From: Bacteroidaceae bacterium
GTDB lineage: Bacteria; Bacteroidota; Bacteroidia; Bacteroidales; Bacteroidaceae
Direction: 5' to 3'
Length of the DNA stretch: 36,583 nucleotides
Assembly (NCBI GenBank): GCA_017447625.1
Contig: JAFSNB010000013.1
Span: 1 to 36,583 of the forward strand
The position numbers and the translations under genes were made by a program. Below, piece after piece: positions 8,130 to 17,911 of the stretch. The notes beneath the pieces are model-generated. The model did not search any database and had not been told where the DNA came from. It saw nothing but the letters and a program-made list of their open reading frames with translations. Position 1 is the first letter of the stretch. Each line of letters begins with the position of its first letter.

Positions 8130-11078
8130 CTATCTTGGGCCGCCGAAGCCGCCGCCACCTCCGAAGCCACCGCGATCGCCACCCGGGCCGGGACCACGGT
8201 CGCCGCCGGGAACGGGGCCTTCGCCTCTCTCTATGCCCTCGGAGCCGCGGTCACGCGGGCCACGGTTGCGGCCGCCAAAAGCGTTGATGCGGTAGGTGAA
8301 GGAGAGCATGATGTAACTGACGACTCGTTCGGAGTCGGAGTCGGTGCGGGCTGTGGAGCTGATGTTGCGGCTGACCATGTCGCGCTGCCCGAGGATGTCC
8401 TGCCAGCGCAGGGTGAGGATGGCCTGCTTGCGGGAGAGGAAGGACCAGGAGAGCTGGGCGTTCCATATCCACTGGTTGGTGTTCATTGCAGCGTCGTTGT
8501 ATCCGCGGCGGCTCTGCTGGCGTATGTCGGTGGAGAAATTGAGACCGATGTCTTGCCAGTTCATATTAGTGGAGGCGCCGTAGGAGAAGTTGTAGGTGTC
8601 GAGATTGGAGGCAGCTGTGGCGGTACTGCGTGCGTGGTTGTAGTTGAAGGAGCCGTTGAGGGAGACGTCGAGCCAGTCGTCGCGGAAGGAGAAGCGCAGG
8701 TTCTCGCCGAAGGAGCTGCTGCGCGTGGTGTTCTTCACGGTCTCGTGGCTGGCGCTCTGATAGACGTAGCTGACGGCGTTGGTGTAACGGGCGTTAGTGC
8801 CGCTGTTGACGCGGAAACGCTGGTCGGAGAAGGCGGTGTTGAAGTTGAAGTTGCCGCTGGCGTTCCAGTTGCCGTTGATGTTCTCGGGTCGGCTTATGCG
8901 TCCGCCGGTCTCCTCGATGTATTCGGTGCGGTTGGATACGGAGTTCTGTGTGGCGCGTGCCTGCACGTTGACATTAAATGAGCGCTGCAGGTCGGGTATG
9001 CTCTTGCGGTACTCGGCGTTGAACGAGTGTGTGAACGAAGGCTTGAGTGCGGGGTTTCCGAGACGGATGTTCAGCGGGTTGGCGTTGGAGATGGTGTCGG
9101 GGATAAGGTCTGTGATAGAGGGCTGTCCGCTCTGTCCGCCATAGCGTACCCGGATCTGCTCCTGTTTGGTGAAACGGTAGCGAAGGTTGAGGGTGGGACT
9201 CCAGTTGACTACGGTGCGCGCCACGTCATAGTGTTTCCAGCCTTTGGTGTAATCGACGGAATTGACTTGCGGCTGCAGGTTGAAGCCCACGTTCACGCGC
9301 CATTTAGTGTCTATGAAGCGGTACTGCAGACGTATGTCGTGGTTCTGGTAACGGTTCTCGGTGTAGTTGCACTGGGCGGTGTCGCGGGTGGCGAGATGTT
9401 GGTAATCTTCCATTGACCATTGACCATTGACCATTGACCATTGGTTGATCAGTGGGGCGACGTTGGGGTCGAAGATGGATGAGACGGTGCGGTCGCGGTC
9501 GTTGAAGCGGTAGGAGTAGTTGTAGGAGAACTGCAGGAACTGGCCTTCGGCGATGGGCTCGGAGTAGCTTATGCGTGCGTTCATGTTACGCCCGATGTTG
9601 CGCGAGTCGTCATACTGGATCTTGTGATATACTGAGTCCTGTCCGGTGTAGGCGAGTATCTGATAGTAGTCGATCTGCGAGTAGTTGCTGCTGTTGCCGT
9701 CGTTCTGATTGAGTCCGCCTCCGAGGTTGAGGGTGATGTTGCGGCCGGGCTTCTTCAGGCGGCGGTTGAACTGCAGGGAGAGGCTCCCGCTGATCTGGTC
9801 GGAGGCGTTGTGGTTTGTGCCGAGGTTGTGGTTTACGGCTATGGAACGCAGGGGCGACCCTACGGGCAATCCGTTGGCGGCGCTGAAGGCACCGAGGGGG
9901 TCGGTGGTGACAGCGTAGGGGTCGTTGTTGAAGGTGGCGCTCTCGCTGTCGGAGTGCGAGCGGCTGTTGTTCCAGCGGAATTCGGGGCGCATCTGGATGT
10001 TGGTCATCGAGTCGGGTTTCCACTCTATGCGCCAGGTGGTGGTGATGCCTTTGCCGTTGGAGTTGTTGTTGTTCTTACGGTTAGAGTAGGCGGCGTTGCG
10101 GTTCTCGAAGCTCTGGCTGTTGCTCCACGAGGCTCCGCTCTGCTGGTTGAAATTGGCGTTCACGCCGCCGTTGAGTTCTAGTTTTGTCCACTCCAGATTC
10201 ATAGAGGCGGCGGCCGTCTGGTTGTCACTCATTCCATTTCCCTGGGTGTTGTTCGCGTTTCCGACAACGGAGAATTTCTGCTTGTCGGCAAAGCGGTTGA
10301 TGTTGGCGCGGCCGTTGTAGCGGTTGTGGGTACCGTAGCCGGCGGAGAGCTGGCCGAACCAACCGCGACGGCGGTCTTTCTTTATCTCCAGGTCAAGGAC
10401 GGTCTGCTCCTCGCCGTCGTCGATGCCGGTGACACGTGCCAGATCGCTCTGTTTGTCGTAGGCCTTGATCTTCTCCACGATTTCGGCCGGGATGTTCTTC
10501 AGCACGGTCTGCTGGTTGCGCCCGAAGAACTCCTTGCCATCAACGAGAATCTGGGATACGGTCTTGCCGTTGTGTGTTATGGTGCCGTTGTCGTCGATGA
10601 CGATGCCGGGCAGTTTCTTTATCAGCTCTTCGACCATAGAGCCCACGGGGACGGTGAAGGCCGAGGCGTTATAGACTGTGGTGTCCTCAACGACTATCAT
10701 CTCCGGCATCTTACCCTCGACCACGGTCTCGCGCATCAGCTGGGCATCCTCGCGCATCAGCACGTCGGCAATCTTCTTGTTGCCGCCCTTGCCGTCGAGC
10801 TTCAGGGCGAAGGTCTGTGTCTTGAAACCCACGAAACTGACAGTGAGGGTGTAGTTGCCCAGAGGCACTCCGGCCAAGAGGAACTGTCCGTTTTGCGATG
10901 TCTGCTTTCCTGCCACCATCTTGCCCTCGCCATCGGTAATCTTTACGGCGGCTCCGGGCAGACCTTTCAGAGTGCTGCTCTCATAGACAGTGCCGCGCAC
11001 GTTGTAGAACTGTGCGCTAAGCGGAAGTGATATTAAAACGAATGTCAGAAGGATGACTGTCTTGATTGCTCTGCTCAT
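8130..11078 (-). CDS. large outer-membrane beta-barrel protein with carboxypeptidase-regulatory and plug domains
   Basis: The 982-aa protein has a signal peptide (residues 1-22, ending LPLSAQ), a carboxypeptidase-regulatory-like beta-sandwich at about 25-110, and a TonB-receptor-type plug at about 120-235 (VEELIKKLPGIVIDDNGT, VDGKEFFGRN). A long beta-barrel follows, with Asn/Ser-rich, aromatic-ended strands. This is the family often annotated as TonB-dependent receptor-like or OMP_b-brl_3; the substrate is unknown. The last 45 residues are Gly/Arg/Pro-rich (GFGGGGGFGGPR) and probably disordered. A five-copy 7-bp tandem repeat (9410-9444) is translated in the barrel as QWSMVNGQWSM, near residues 546-557. 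No SusD-like partner is adjacent, so this is not a typical Sus pair. Base composition is strongly GC-rich compared with the island beside it. Confidence 0.88.
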   Translation of the reverse strand: MSRAIKTVILLTFVLISLPLSAQFYNVRGTVYESSTLKGLPGAAVKITDGEGKMVAGKQTSQNGQFLLAGVPLGNYTLTVSFVGFKTQTFALKLDGKGGNKKIADVLMREDAQLMRETVVEGKMPEMIVVEDTTVYNASAFTVPVGSMVEELIKKLPGIVIDDNGTITHNGKTVSQILVDGKEFFGRNQQTVLKNIPAEIVEKIKAYDKQSDLARVTGIDDGEEQTVLDLEIKKDRRRGWFGQLSAGYGTHNRYNGRANINRFADKQKFSVVGNANNTQGNGMSDNQTAAASMNLEWTKLELNGGVNANFNQQSGASWSNSQSFENRNAAYSNRKNNNNSNGKGITTTWRIEWKPDSMTNIQMRPEFRWNNSRSHSDSESATFNNDPYAVTTDPLGAFSAANGLPVGSPLRSIAVNHNLGTNHNASDQISGSLSLQFNRRLKKPGRNITLNLGGGLNQNDGNSSNYSQIDYYQILAYTGQDSVYHKIQYDDSRNIGRNMNARISYSEPIAEGQFLQFSYNYSYRFNDRDRTVSSIFDPNVAPLINQWSMVNGQWSMEDYQHLATRDTAQCNYTENRYQNHDIRLQYRFIDTKWRVNVGFNLQPQVNSVDYTKGWKHYDVARTVVNWSPTLNLRYRFTKQEQIRVRYGGQSGQPSITDLIPDTISNANPLNIRLGNPALKPSFTHSFNAEYRKSIPDLQRSFNVNVQARATQNSVSNRTEYIEETGGRISRPENINGNWNASGNFNFNTAFSDQRFRVNSGTNARYTNAVSYVYQSASHETVKNTTRSSSFGENLRFSFRDDWLDVSLNGSFNYNHARSTATAASNLDTYNFSYGASTNMNWQDIGLNFSTDIRQQSRRGYNDAAMNTNQWIWNAQLSWSFLSRKQAILTLRWQDILGQRDMVSRNISSTARTDSDSERVVSYIMLSFTYRINAFGGRNRGPRDRGSEGIERGEGPVPGGDRGPGPGGDRGGFGGGGGFGGPR
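9410..9444 (+). repeat. 7-bp tandem repeat, five copies, inside the barrel gene
   Basis: Four copies of CCATTGA and one of CCATTGG are contiguous. On the coding strand this is TCAATGG repeated. Seven is not a multiple of three, so a gain or loss of one unit would shift the frame of the 982-aa barrel protein. Confidence 0.9.
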
Positions 11079-11130
11079 GTCGGTGGCGATGATTACGATT
11101 ATATTGACCGAGGTCAGGCCGAAAGGTTTA

Positions 11131-11179
11131 ATTCACAATTCATAATTCATAATTCACAATTCATGATTCATAATTCATA
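11131..11179 (+). repeat. 7-bp tandem repeat ATTCATA, seven copies
   Basis: Units in order are ATTCACA, ATTCATA, ATTCATA, ATTCACA, ATTCATG, ATTCATA, ATTCATA. The array lies between the divergent barrel and hydrolase genes, about 40 bp upstream of the hydrolase -7 box. Confidence 0.9.
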
Positions 11180-11221
11180 ATTAAAAAGTGTTATTTGTGC
11201 CTGTGGTTGACGGAATTGTTG

Positions 11222-11229
11222 TACCTTTG
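11222..11229 (+). promoter_or_regulatory. -7 box of the hydrolase gene
   Basis: TACCTTTG matches TAnnTTTG exactly. It is 24 bases before the ATG at 11254, giving a short leader. The nearest TTTG (11194-11197) is 24 bases away, slightly too far for a canonical -33 box. The position argues against translation from the upstream in-frame start at 11188. Confidence 0.55.
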
Positions 11230-11253
11230 TGGAGAAATAAACCCTATCACACT

Positions 11254-12084
11254 ATGAAACGTTCATTCTTATTGCTTCTGGCCTCTATGGCCGTGGCCTC
11301 TGCGATGCAGGCCCAAATCTACAACCCGACACGCGAACTGTGGCCGCGCCAAGTGCCCGGAGCCAAGGAGCCGAAGGCAGCCCACGTCTCACGCGAGGGG
11401 CGCGACAACACTTACTATTATGACAAGGTGACGAACCCCACGATTGAGGTGTTCAAGCCGGAACAGGCAAAGGCCAACGGACGGGCCGTGGTGGTCTGCC
11501 CGGGCGGAGCCTACGCCGTGCTGGCATACAACAAAGAGGGGCAGGAGATAGCACAGTGGCTCAACGGACTCGGATACGCCGCCTACGTGCTGGCCTACCG
11601 CGTGCCGGGCAACCGCGAGGGAGCCTTGCAGGATGCGCAGCGTGCCATCCGGTTGGTGAGGGCCGAGGGCTACAAGACCGTGGGCATCATGGGATTCTCG
11701 GCCGGGGCCAGTCTGTCGTGCCGAGCCGCCACCCGCTACACCGTGCAGACATACGCTCCGCAGGACGAGAAGGACACCCTCTCGTGCCGTCCCGATTTCG
11801 CCGGTCTGATCTATCCCGCCTATCTGGACGAGGGTCCCGACGGCACGCTGACGCCCGAGCTTATGGTGACGCGCGAGACGCCGCCAATCTTTATCTTCGG
11901 CACTCAGGACGACGTGAAATACAGCGGTCCCTCGTCGCTGACCATCACCGATGCCATGCGCCGCGCCAATGCCCCCGTGGAACTGCATTATCTGCCCCGC
12001 GGCGGCCACGGATATGGAATGCGTCAGGGTGCAGGACTGATTTGGCCCGGCCTGTATGAGAAGTGGCTTTTTTCGGTAAAGTAA
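11254..12084 (+). CDS. secreted alpha/beta hydrolase, esterase-like
   Basis: The 276-aa protein has a signal peptide (MKRSFLLLLASMAVASAMQA) and an alpha/beta hydrolase core of the carbohydrate-esterase / xylanase-associated type. VCPGGAY at 81-87 is the oxyanion loop, GFSAG at 147-151 puts the nucleophile at Ser149, and Asp219 or Asp220 (GTQDD) and His252 (RGGHGYG) complete the triad. It probably acts in the periplasm or outside the cell on esterified sugars or polysaccharides; the substrate cannot be read from sequence. ATG 11254 is chosen because it begins a good signal peptide and follows the -7 box. A terminator-like hairpin follows. Confidence 0.85.
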   Translation: MKRSFLLLLASMAVASAMQAQIYNPTRELWPRQVPGAKEPKAAHVSREGRDNTYYYDKVTNPTIEVFKPEQAKANGRAVVVCPGGAYAVLAYNKEGQEIAQWLNGLGYAAYVLAYRVPGNREGALQDAQRAIRLVRAEGYKTVGIMGFSAGASLSCRAATRYTVQTYAPQDEKDTLSCRPDFAGLIYPAYLDEGPDGTLTPELMVTRETPPIFIFGTQDDVKYSGPSSLTITDAMRRANAPVELHYLPRGGHGYGMRQGAGLIWPGLYEKWLFSVK

Positions 12085-12515
12085 AAAGTAATAATTAAAA
12101 AGTAAAAAGAGAAAAAGTAAAAGGGAAAAGAGAAGAGAGAGAGTTTAAGAGAAAAAATAAAGCCCCTCTCTTAAACTTCTTAAATTCTTAACAACAACGG
12201 ATTACGCGGATTAAACGGATTTAAGTCTAAAACGAATTTGAATAATTAGAATAATTTTCCCCACTAATAAGAATAATAATTTATGGATTAGATTATTCAT
12301 ATTATTCACATTAATTTCGATAATATAAAAACGATTTAAATGAAAACAATCAGCAACAATATATAAGAATTAAGACCAAAAATATTATTCTTGGACCCGA
12401 ATTTTTGCGTATTCTTGCGAATTCTTTTCCATATTCTGCTGTTTACAACACGATAAAGATAAGGAGAGAAGATGAGAAAAGAGGATAAAAAACAATAGAA
12501 AAAGATAAATTTTGA
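12085..12515. other. gene-free AT-rich stretch
   Basis: No protein or RNA gene is evident. It holds degenerate GTAAAAA-type heptads at its left edge (about 12081-12127), one hairpin (12142-12177), scattered repeat-like words such as GGATTAAACGGATT, and long A/T-rich tracts up to the lysS promoter region. Confidence 0.6.
12142..12177 (+). terminator. terminator-like hairpin after the hydrolase gene
   Basis: AGTTTAAGAGA (12142-12152) pairs perfectly with TCTCTTAAACT (12167-12177) across a 14-base loop. An AT-rich tract follows. It lies 58 bp after the hydrolase stop. Confidence 0.5.
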
Positions 12516-12543
12516 ATTATGAATTAAGCATTATGAATTAAAA
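12516..12543 (+). repeat. 7-bp repeat array ATTATGA, four units, against the lysS -7 box
   Basis: Units are ATTATGA, ATTAAGC, ATTATGA, ATTAAAA. The array stops 4 bp before the -7 box and occupies the place where the -33 box should be. Confidence 0.8.
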
Positions 12544-12547
12544 TCAC

Positions 12548-12555
12548 TATCTTTG
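12548..12555 (+). promoter_or_regulatory. -7 box of lysS
   Basis: TATCTTTG matches TAnnTTTG. No TTTG is found about 19 bases upstream; that position is filled by the heptad array. The start of transcription would be near 12562, which supports ATG 12581 as the lysS start. Confidence 0.65.
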
Positions 12556-12580
12556 CCGCGCAATCAATTAAATGACTTTT

Positions 12581-14434
12581 ATGAATATACTGGAACTGAG
12601 TGAACAAGAGATAGTTCGCAGGAACAACCTGGAACAAATGAAGCAGATGGGAATCAACCCCTACCCTGCTGCCGAATATCCTGTAACAGCCTGGAGCACT
12701 GATATAATAAAGAACTTCGTGGACCTGCCCGTGATTGGCAAGGACGAAGAGGGTAACGACATCCGCGAGACAGCCACTGCCGAGAACAGCCCCGTAGTGA
12801 GCGTTGCCGGACGAATCATGAGCAAGCGCATCATGGGTAAGGCCGCTTTCGCTGAGCTGAAGGACTCAAAAGGACGCATACAGGTGTATGTGACGAGGGA
12901 TGCGCTGGATGCCCCCCTTAGCCCCCCAACGGGGGGCGAACCTTCCGCTGAAGGGCAATCTGCAACCGAAGCCCCCCATCGGGGGGCCACAGGGGGCTTA
13001 ACCTATCAGGCCTTTAAGAAGCTGCTCGATTTGGGCGACTTCATCGGCGTCAAGGGTTATGTGTTCCGCACCAAGACGGGCGAGATAAGCATTCACGTGT
13101 CGGAGATGACGGTGCTCTCGAAGAGCCTGAAGCCGCTGCCCATAGTCAAGACCGACTCCGAGGGCAATGTCTATGACTCGTTCGACGACCCCGAACTGCG
13201 CTACCGCCAACGCTACGTAGATCTCATAGTGAACGCCGGCGTGAAGGAGACTTTCGAGAAGCGTGCCATAATAATCCGCACGATGCGCCGCATACTCGAC
13301 GAAGCCGGATACACCGAGGTAGAGACACCAATACTGCAGAGCATCGCCGGCGGCGCCACAGCACGCCCGTTCATCACCCACTTCAACGCCCTGAACCAGG
13401 ATATGTACATGCGCATAGCCACTGAGCTGTATCTGAAACGCCTCATCGTGGGCGGTTTCGAGGGCGTTTATGAGATGGGCAAGAACTTCCGCAACGAAGG
13501 AATGGACAAGACCCACAACCCCGAATTCACCTGCATGGAGTTGTACGTCTCGTATAAGGACTACAACTGGATGATGTCCTTCACCGAGAAGATGCTGGAA
13601 GAGATCTGCACCGCCGTAAACGGTAAGCCGGAGGTGGAGATCGACGGGCAGGTGATTTCCTTCAAAGCCCCCTACCGCCGTCTGCCTATCCTCGACGCCA
13701 TCAAGGAGAAGACGGGCTTCGACTGCGAGGGGAAGAGCGAGGAGGAAATCCGCGCCTTCTGCAAGGAGAAGGGGATGGAGGTTGACGAGACCATGGGCAA
13801 AGGCAAGCTCATCGACGAGCTGTTCGGCGAGTTCTGCGAAGGCTCGTTTATCCAGCCCACATTCATCACCGACTACCCCGTGGAGATGTCCCCGCTGACG
13901 AAGATGCACCGCTCAAAGCCCGGTCTCACCGAGCGCTTCGAGCTGATGGTGAACGGCAAGGAGCTGGCCAACGCCTACTCTGAGCTGAACGACCCCATAG
14001 ACCAGGAGGAGCGTTTCATAGACCAGATGCGTCTGGCTGACAAGGGCGACGACGAGGCGATGATCATCGACCACGACTTCCTGCGCGCCCTGCAGTACGG
14101 AATGCCTCCCACCAGCGGCATCGGCATCGGCATAGACCGTCTGACGATGCTGATGACGGGCAAGTTCGCCATAGGCGAGATCATGCTGTTCCCGCAGATG
14201 AAGCCCGAGAAACGCATGCCGAAGGACAAGCCCGAGGCGTTCACGGCACTGGGCTTCGCAGAGGACATCGTTCCGGTGCTCAACAAATGCGGCTACAATC
14301 TCGTCACCGACCTCACCGGCGTGAAAGCGCAGAAGCTGCAACAGCAGATCGGCGAGGTAATAAAGAAATACAAACTCGATATCGAAAAGCCCTCTGTGGC
14401 TGACTTAGAGCAAATACTTCAAGCCTGTGTTTAG
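12581..14434 (+). CDS. lysS: lysyl-tRNA synthetase, class II
   Basis: LysS charges tRNA-Lys with lysine in the cytoplasm. The 617-aa protein has an N-terminal OB-fold anticodon-binding domain (SVAGRIMSKRIMGKAAFAEL) and a class II catalytic core. Motif 2 is FRNEGMDKTHNPEFTCMELY and motif 3 is GIGIGIDRLTML. The Bacteroidales-type C-terminal helical tail is present. I start at ATG 12581 (MNILELSEQE), as in relatives known to me; an in-frame ATG at 12572 would add three residues. Residues 111-140 (PLSPPTGGEPSAEGQ, TEAPHRGATGG) are encoded by two inverted GC-rich palindromes, in a loop of the OB-fold domain just before KKLLDLGDFIG. This makes the protein longer than the roughly 575 aa I expect. 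gpsA overlaps its end by 8 bp. Confidence 0.95.
   Translation: MNILELSEQEIVRRNNLEQMKQMGINPYPAAEYPVTAWSTDIIKNFVDLPVIGKDEEGNDIRETATAENSPVVSVAGRIMSKRIMGKAAFAELKDSKGRIQVYVTRDALDAPLSPPTGGEPSAEGQSATEAPHRGATGGLTYQAFKKLLDLGDFIGVKGYVFRTKTGEISIHVSEMTVLSKSLKPLPIVKTDSEGNVYDSFDDPELRYRQRYVDLIVNAGVKETFEKRAIIIRTMRRILDEAGYTEVETPILQSIAGGATARPFITHFNALNQDMYMRIATELYLKRLIVGGFEGVYEMGKNFRNEGMDKTHNPEFTCMELYVSYKDYNWMMSFTEKMLEEICTAVNGKPEVEIDGQVISFKAPYRRLPILDAIKEKTGFDCEGKSEEEIRAFCKEKGMEVDETMGKGKLIDELFGEFCEGSFIQPTFITDYPVEMSPLTKMHRSKPGLTERFELMVNGKELANAYSELNDPIDQEERFIDQMRLADKGDDEAMIIDHDFLRALQYGMPPTSGIGIGIDRLTMLMTGKFAIGEIMLFPQMKPEKRMPKDKPEAFTALGFAEDIVPVLNKCGYNLVTDLTGVKAQKLQQQIGEVIKKYKLDIEKPSVADLEQILQACV
12908..13003. repeat. 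paired GC-rich palindromes inside lysS
   Basis: The sequence contains GCCCCCCAACGGGGGGC and, in the opposite arrangement, GCCCCCCATCGGGGGGC. They are flanked by CCCCCTTAGC on the left and CACAGGGGGCTTA on the right, so the whole block is roughly an inverted repeat. It is read in frame without a stop. Confidence 0.85.
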
Positions 14435-15485
14435 TATCTTTTCTTCCTCCAAAAAGGCGGACGAGAAGAGCATACCCGACAAGTCCGCTCCGTGGTCCAT
14501 CGGCACGATTGCCGTGATGGGAGGCGGCTCGTGGGCCACAGCCATCGCCAAAATGATGCTGGAGAAGAACGATGAGATATGGTGGTATCTGCGTCGCGAC
14601 GACCGCATCGAGGACTTCAAGAAGCTGGGCCACAACCCCGCATACCTCATCAGCGTGCATTTCGACACAGACCGCATACACTTCTCCTCGGACATCAACG
14701 AGGTGGTGGAAAACGCAAACACTCTCGTTTGGGTAACACCATCGCCTTACCTCAAAGGCCATCTGAAGAAATTGAAGGTGCGCCTGCGCGACAAATTCAA
14801 CATCACCGCCATCAAGGGTATCGTGCCGGACGAGAATCTCGTCTGCTCTGAGTATTTTCATCAGGTCTATGGCGTGCCGGACGACAACCTGTCGGTAATC
14901 GCTGGCCCCTCGCACGCAGAGGAGGTGGCGCTCGGACGTCTCACCTACCTCACCGTGGGCTGCTCTGATCTGGATAAGGCGCGCGCTTTCTCTGACATGA
15001 TGGGCTCGGACTATGTCAAGACCAAGACCTCCAGAGATGTCATCGGCATCGAGTACGCCTCGGTGCTGAAAAACGTCTATGCCATAGCATCCGGCATCTG
15101 CGACGGTCTGAAGTACGGCGACAACTTCCAGGCGGTGCTCATCTCAAACGCCCTGCAGGAGATGAACCGTTTCCTGACCACCGTACACCCCATAGAGCGC
15201 AGCATCTTCGACTCCGCATATATGGGCGACCTGATTGTGACGGGCTACTCTAACTTCTCCCGCAACCGCATCTTCGGAAAGATGATCGGCCGCGGCTACA
15301 GCGTGAAGTCGGCGCAGATAGAGATGGAGATGATTGCAGAGGGTTATTTCGGCAGCAAATGCATGAAGGAGATCAACCGCCACATGCATGTGAATATGCC
15401 CATCCTCGATGCCGTATATAACATTCTCTACGAACGCATATCGCCCGCAATAGAGATTAAACTCCTCACGGACAGCTTCAGGTAG
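14427..15485 (+). CDS. gpsA: glycerol-3-phosphate dehydrogenase, NAD(P)-dependent
   Basis: GpsA reduces dihydroxyacetone phosphate to sn-glycerol 3-phosphate for phospholipid synthesis. The nucleotide-binding loop is VMGGGSWATAIAKMML. K215 in ASVLKNVYAIASGI fits the catalytic lysine, and YSNFSRNR is the conserved substrate-binding stretch. The C-terminus AIEIKLLTDSFR is typical of Bacteroidales. The protein is 352 aa with a 25-residue N-terminal extension (SSSKKADEKSIPDK) of unknown role. The start is a GTG overlapping the lysS stop region by 8 bp, which implies translational coupling. Confidence 0.93.
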   Translation: MFSIFSSSKKADEKSIPDKSAPWSIGTIAVMGGGSWATAIAKMMLEKNDEIWWYLRRDDRIEDFKKLGHNPAYLISVHFDTDRIHFSSDINEVVENANTLVWVTPSPYLKGHLKKLKVRLRDKFNITAIKGIVPDENLVCSEYFHQVYGVPDDNLSVIAGPSHAEEVALGRLTYLTVGCSDLDKARAFSDMMGSDYVKTKTSRDVIGIEYASVLKNVYAIASGICDGLKYGDNFQAVLISNALQEMNRFLTTVHPIERSIFDSAYMGDLIVTGYSNFSRNRIFGKMIGRGYSVKSAQIEMEMIAEGYFGSKCMKEINRHMHVNMPILDAVYNILYERISPAIEIKLLTDSFR

Positions 15486-15518
15486 AGATTAGAGATGAGA
15501 GATTAAAGATTAGAGATT
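15484..15518 (+). repeat. 7-bp tandem repeat AGAGATT, five copies, before the GH89 start
   Basis: Units are AGAGATT, AGAGATG, AGAGATT, AAAGATT, AGAGATT. The array starts at the gpsA stop and ends two bases before the ATG at 15521, so it forms the whole intergenic spacer and the ribosome-binding region of the next gene. Confidence 0.9.
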
Positions 15519-15520
15519 TG

Positions 15521-17728
<2,208 letters not shown>

Positions 17729-17768
17729 TTCATAATTTTTAATTATTCGACTTCGCTCATCAGTACGT

Positions 17769-17872
17769 CATAATGCATAATTCATAATAATAAATTAAAA
17801 TGGCGGCCTTTTCGGTTATTCGATTAAACGATTAAACGATTATTCTATTATTCGGGATTCAGGCGGCCGCCA
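17769..17872. repeat. heptads and a long-spaced inverted repeat before pgi
   Basis: CATAATG, CATAATT, CATAATA (17769-17789) are three heptads. TGGCGGCC (17801-17808) and GGCCGCCA (17865-17872) form an 8-bp inverted repeat. Between them lie tandem CGATTAAA units (17821-17844). The function is unknown; the block fills the gap between the GH89 gene and pgi. Confidence 0.6.
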
Positions 17873-17911
17873 AATAGTAAATAGTTAATCTTTAAATCAT
17901 TAAATATCGTT

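Noticed and set aside
10326-11030. 234-codon open frame opposite the 982-aa barrel gene
   Set aside because: Antisense shadow; the barrel protein has a signal peptide, plug and barrel over the same bases.
8130-11078. SusC of a polysaccharide utilisation locus
   Set aside because: The domain order is similar, but there is no SusD partner and no adjacent glycan-degrading cluster in the same operon. It is kept as a barrel protein of unknown substrate.
11188-11253. Hydrolase start at 11188
   Set aside because: It would place 22 extra residues ahead of a perfect signal peptide, and the -7 box lies downstream of that codon.
12085-12515. tRNA, small RNA or riboswitch in the long gap before lysS
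   Set aside because: No cloverleaf, conserved riboswitch core or GC-rich structured island was seen; only one terminator-like hairpin and AT-rich repeats.
17801-17872. Terminator from the TGGCGGCC / GGCCGCCA pair before pgi
   Set aside because: The arms are only 8 bp and 56 bp apart, with no T-tract after the second; left as an unexplained inverted repeat.
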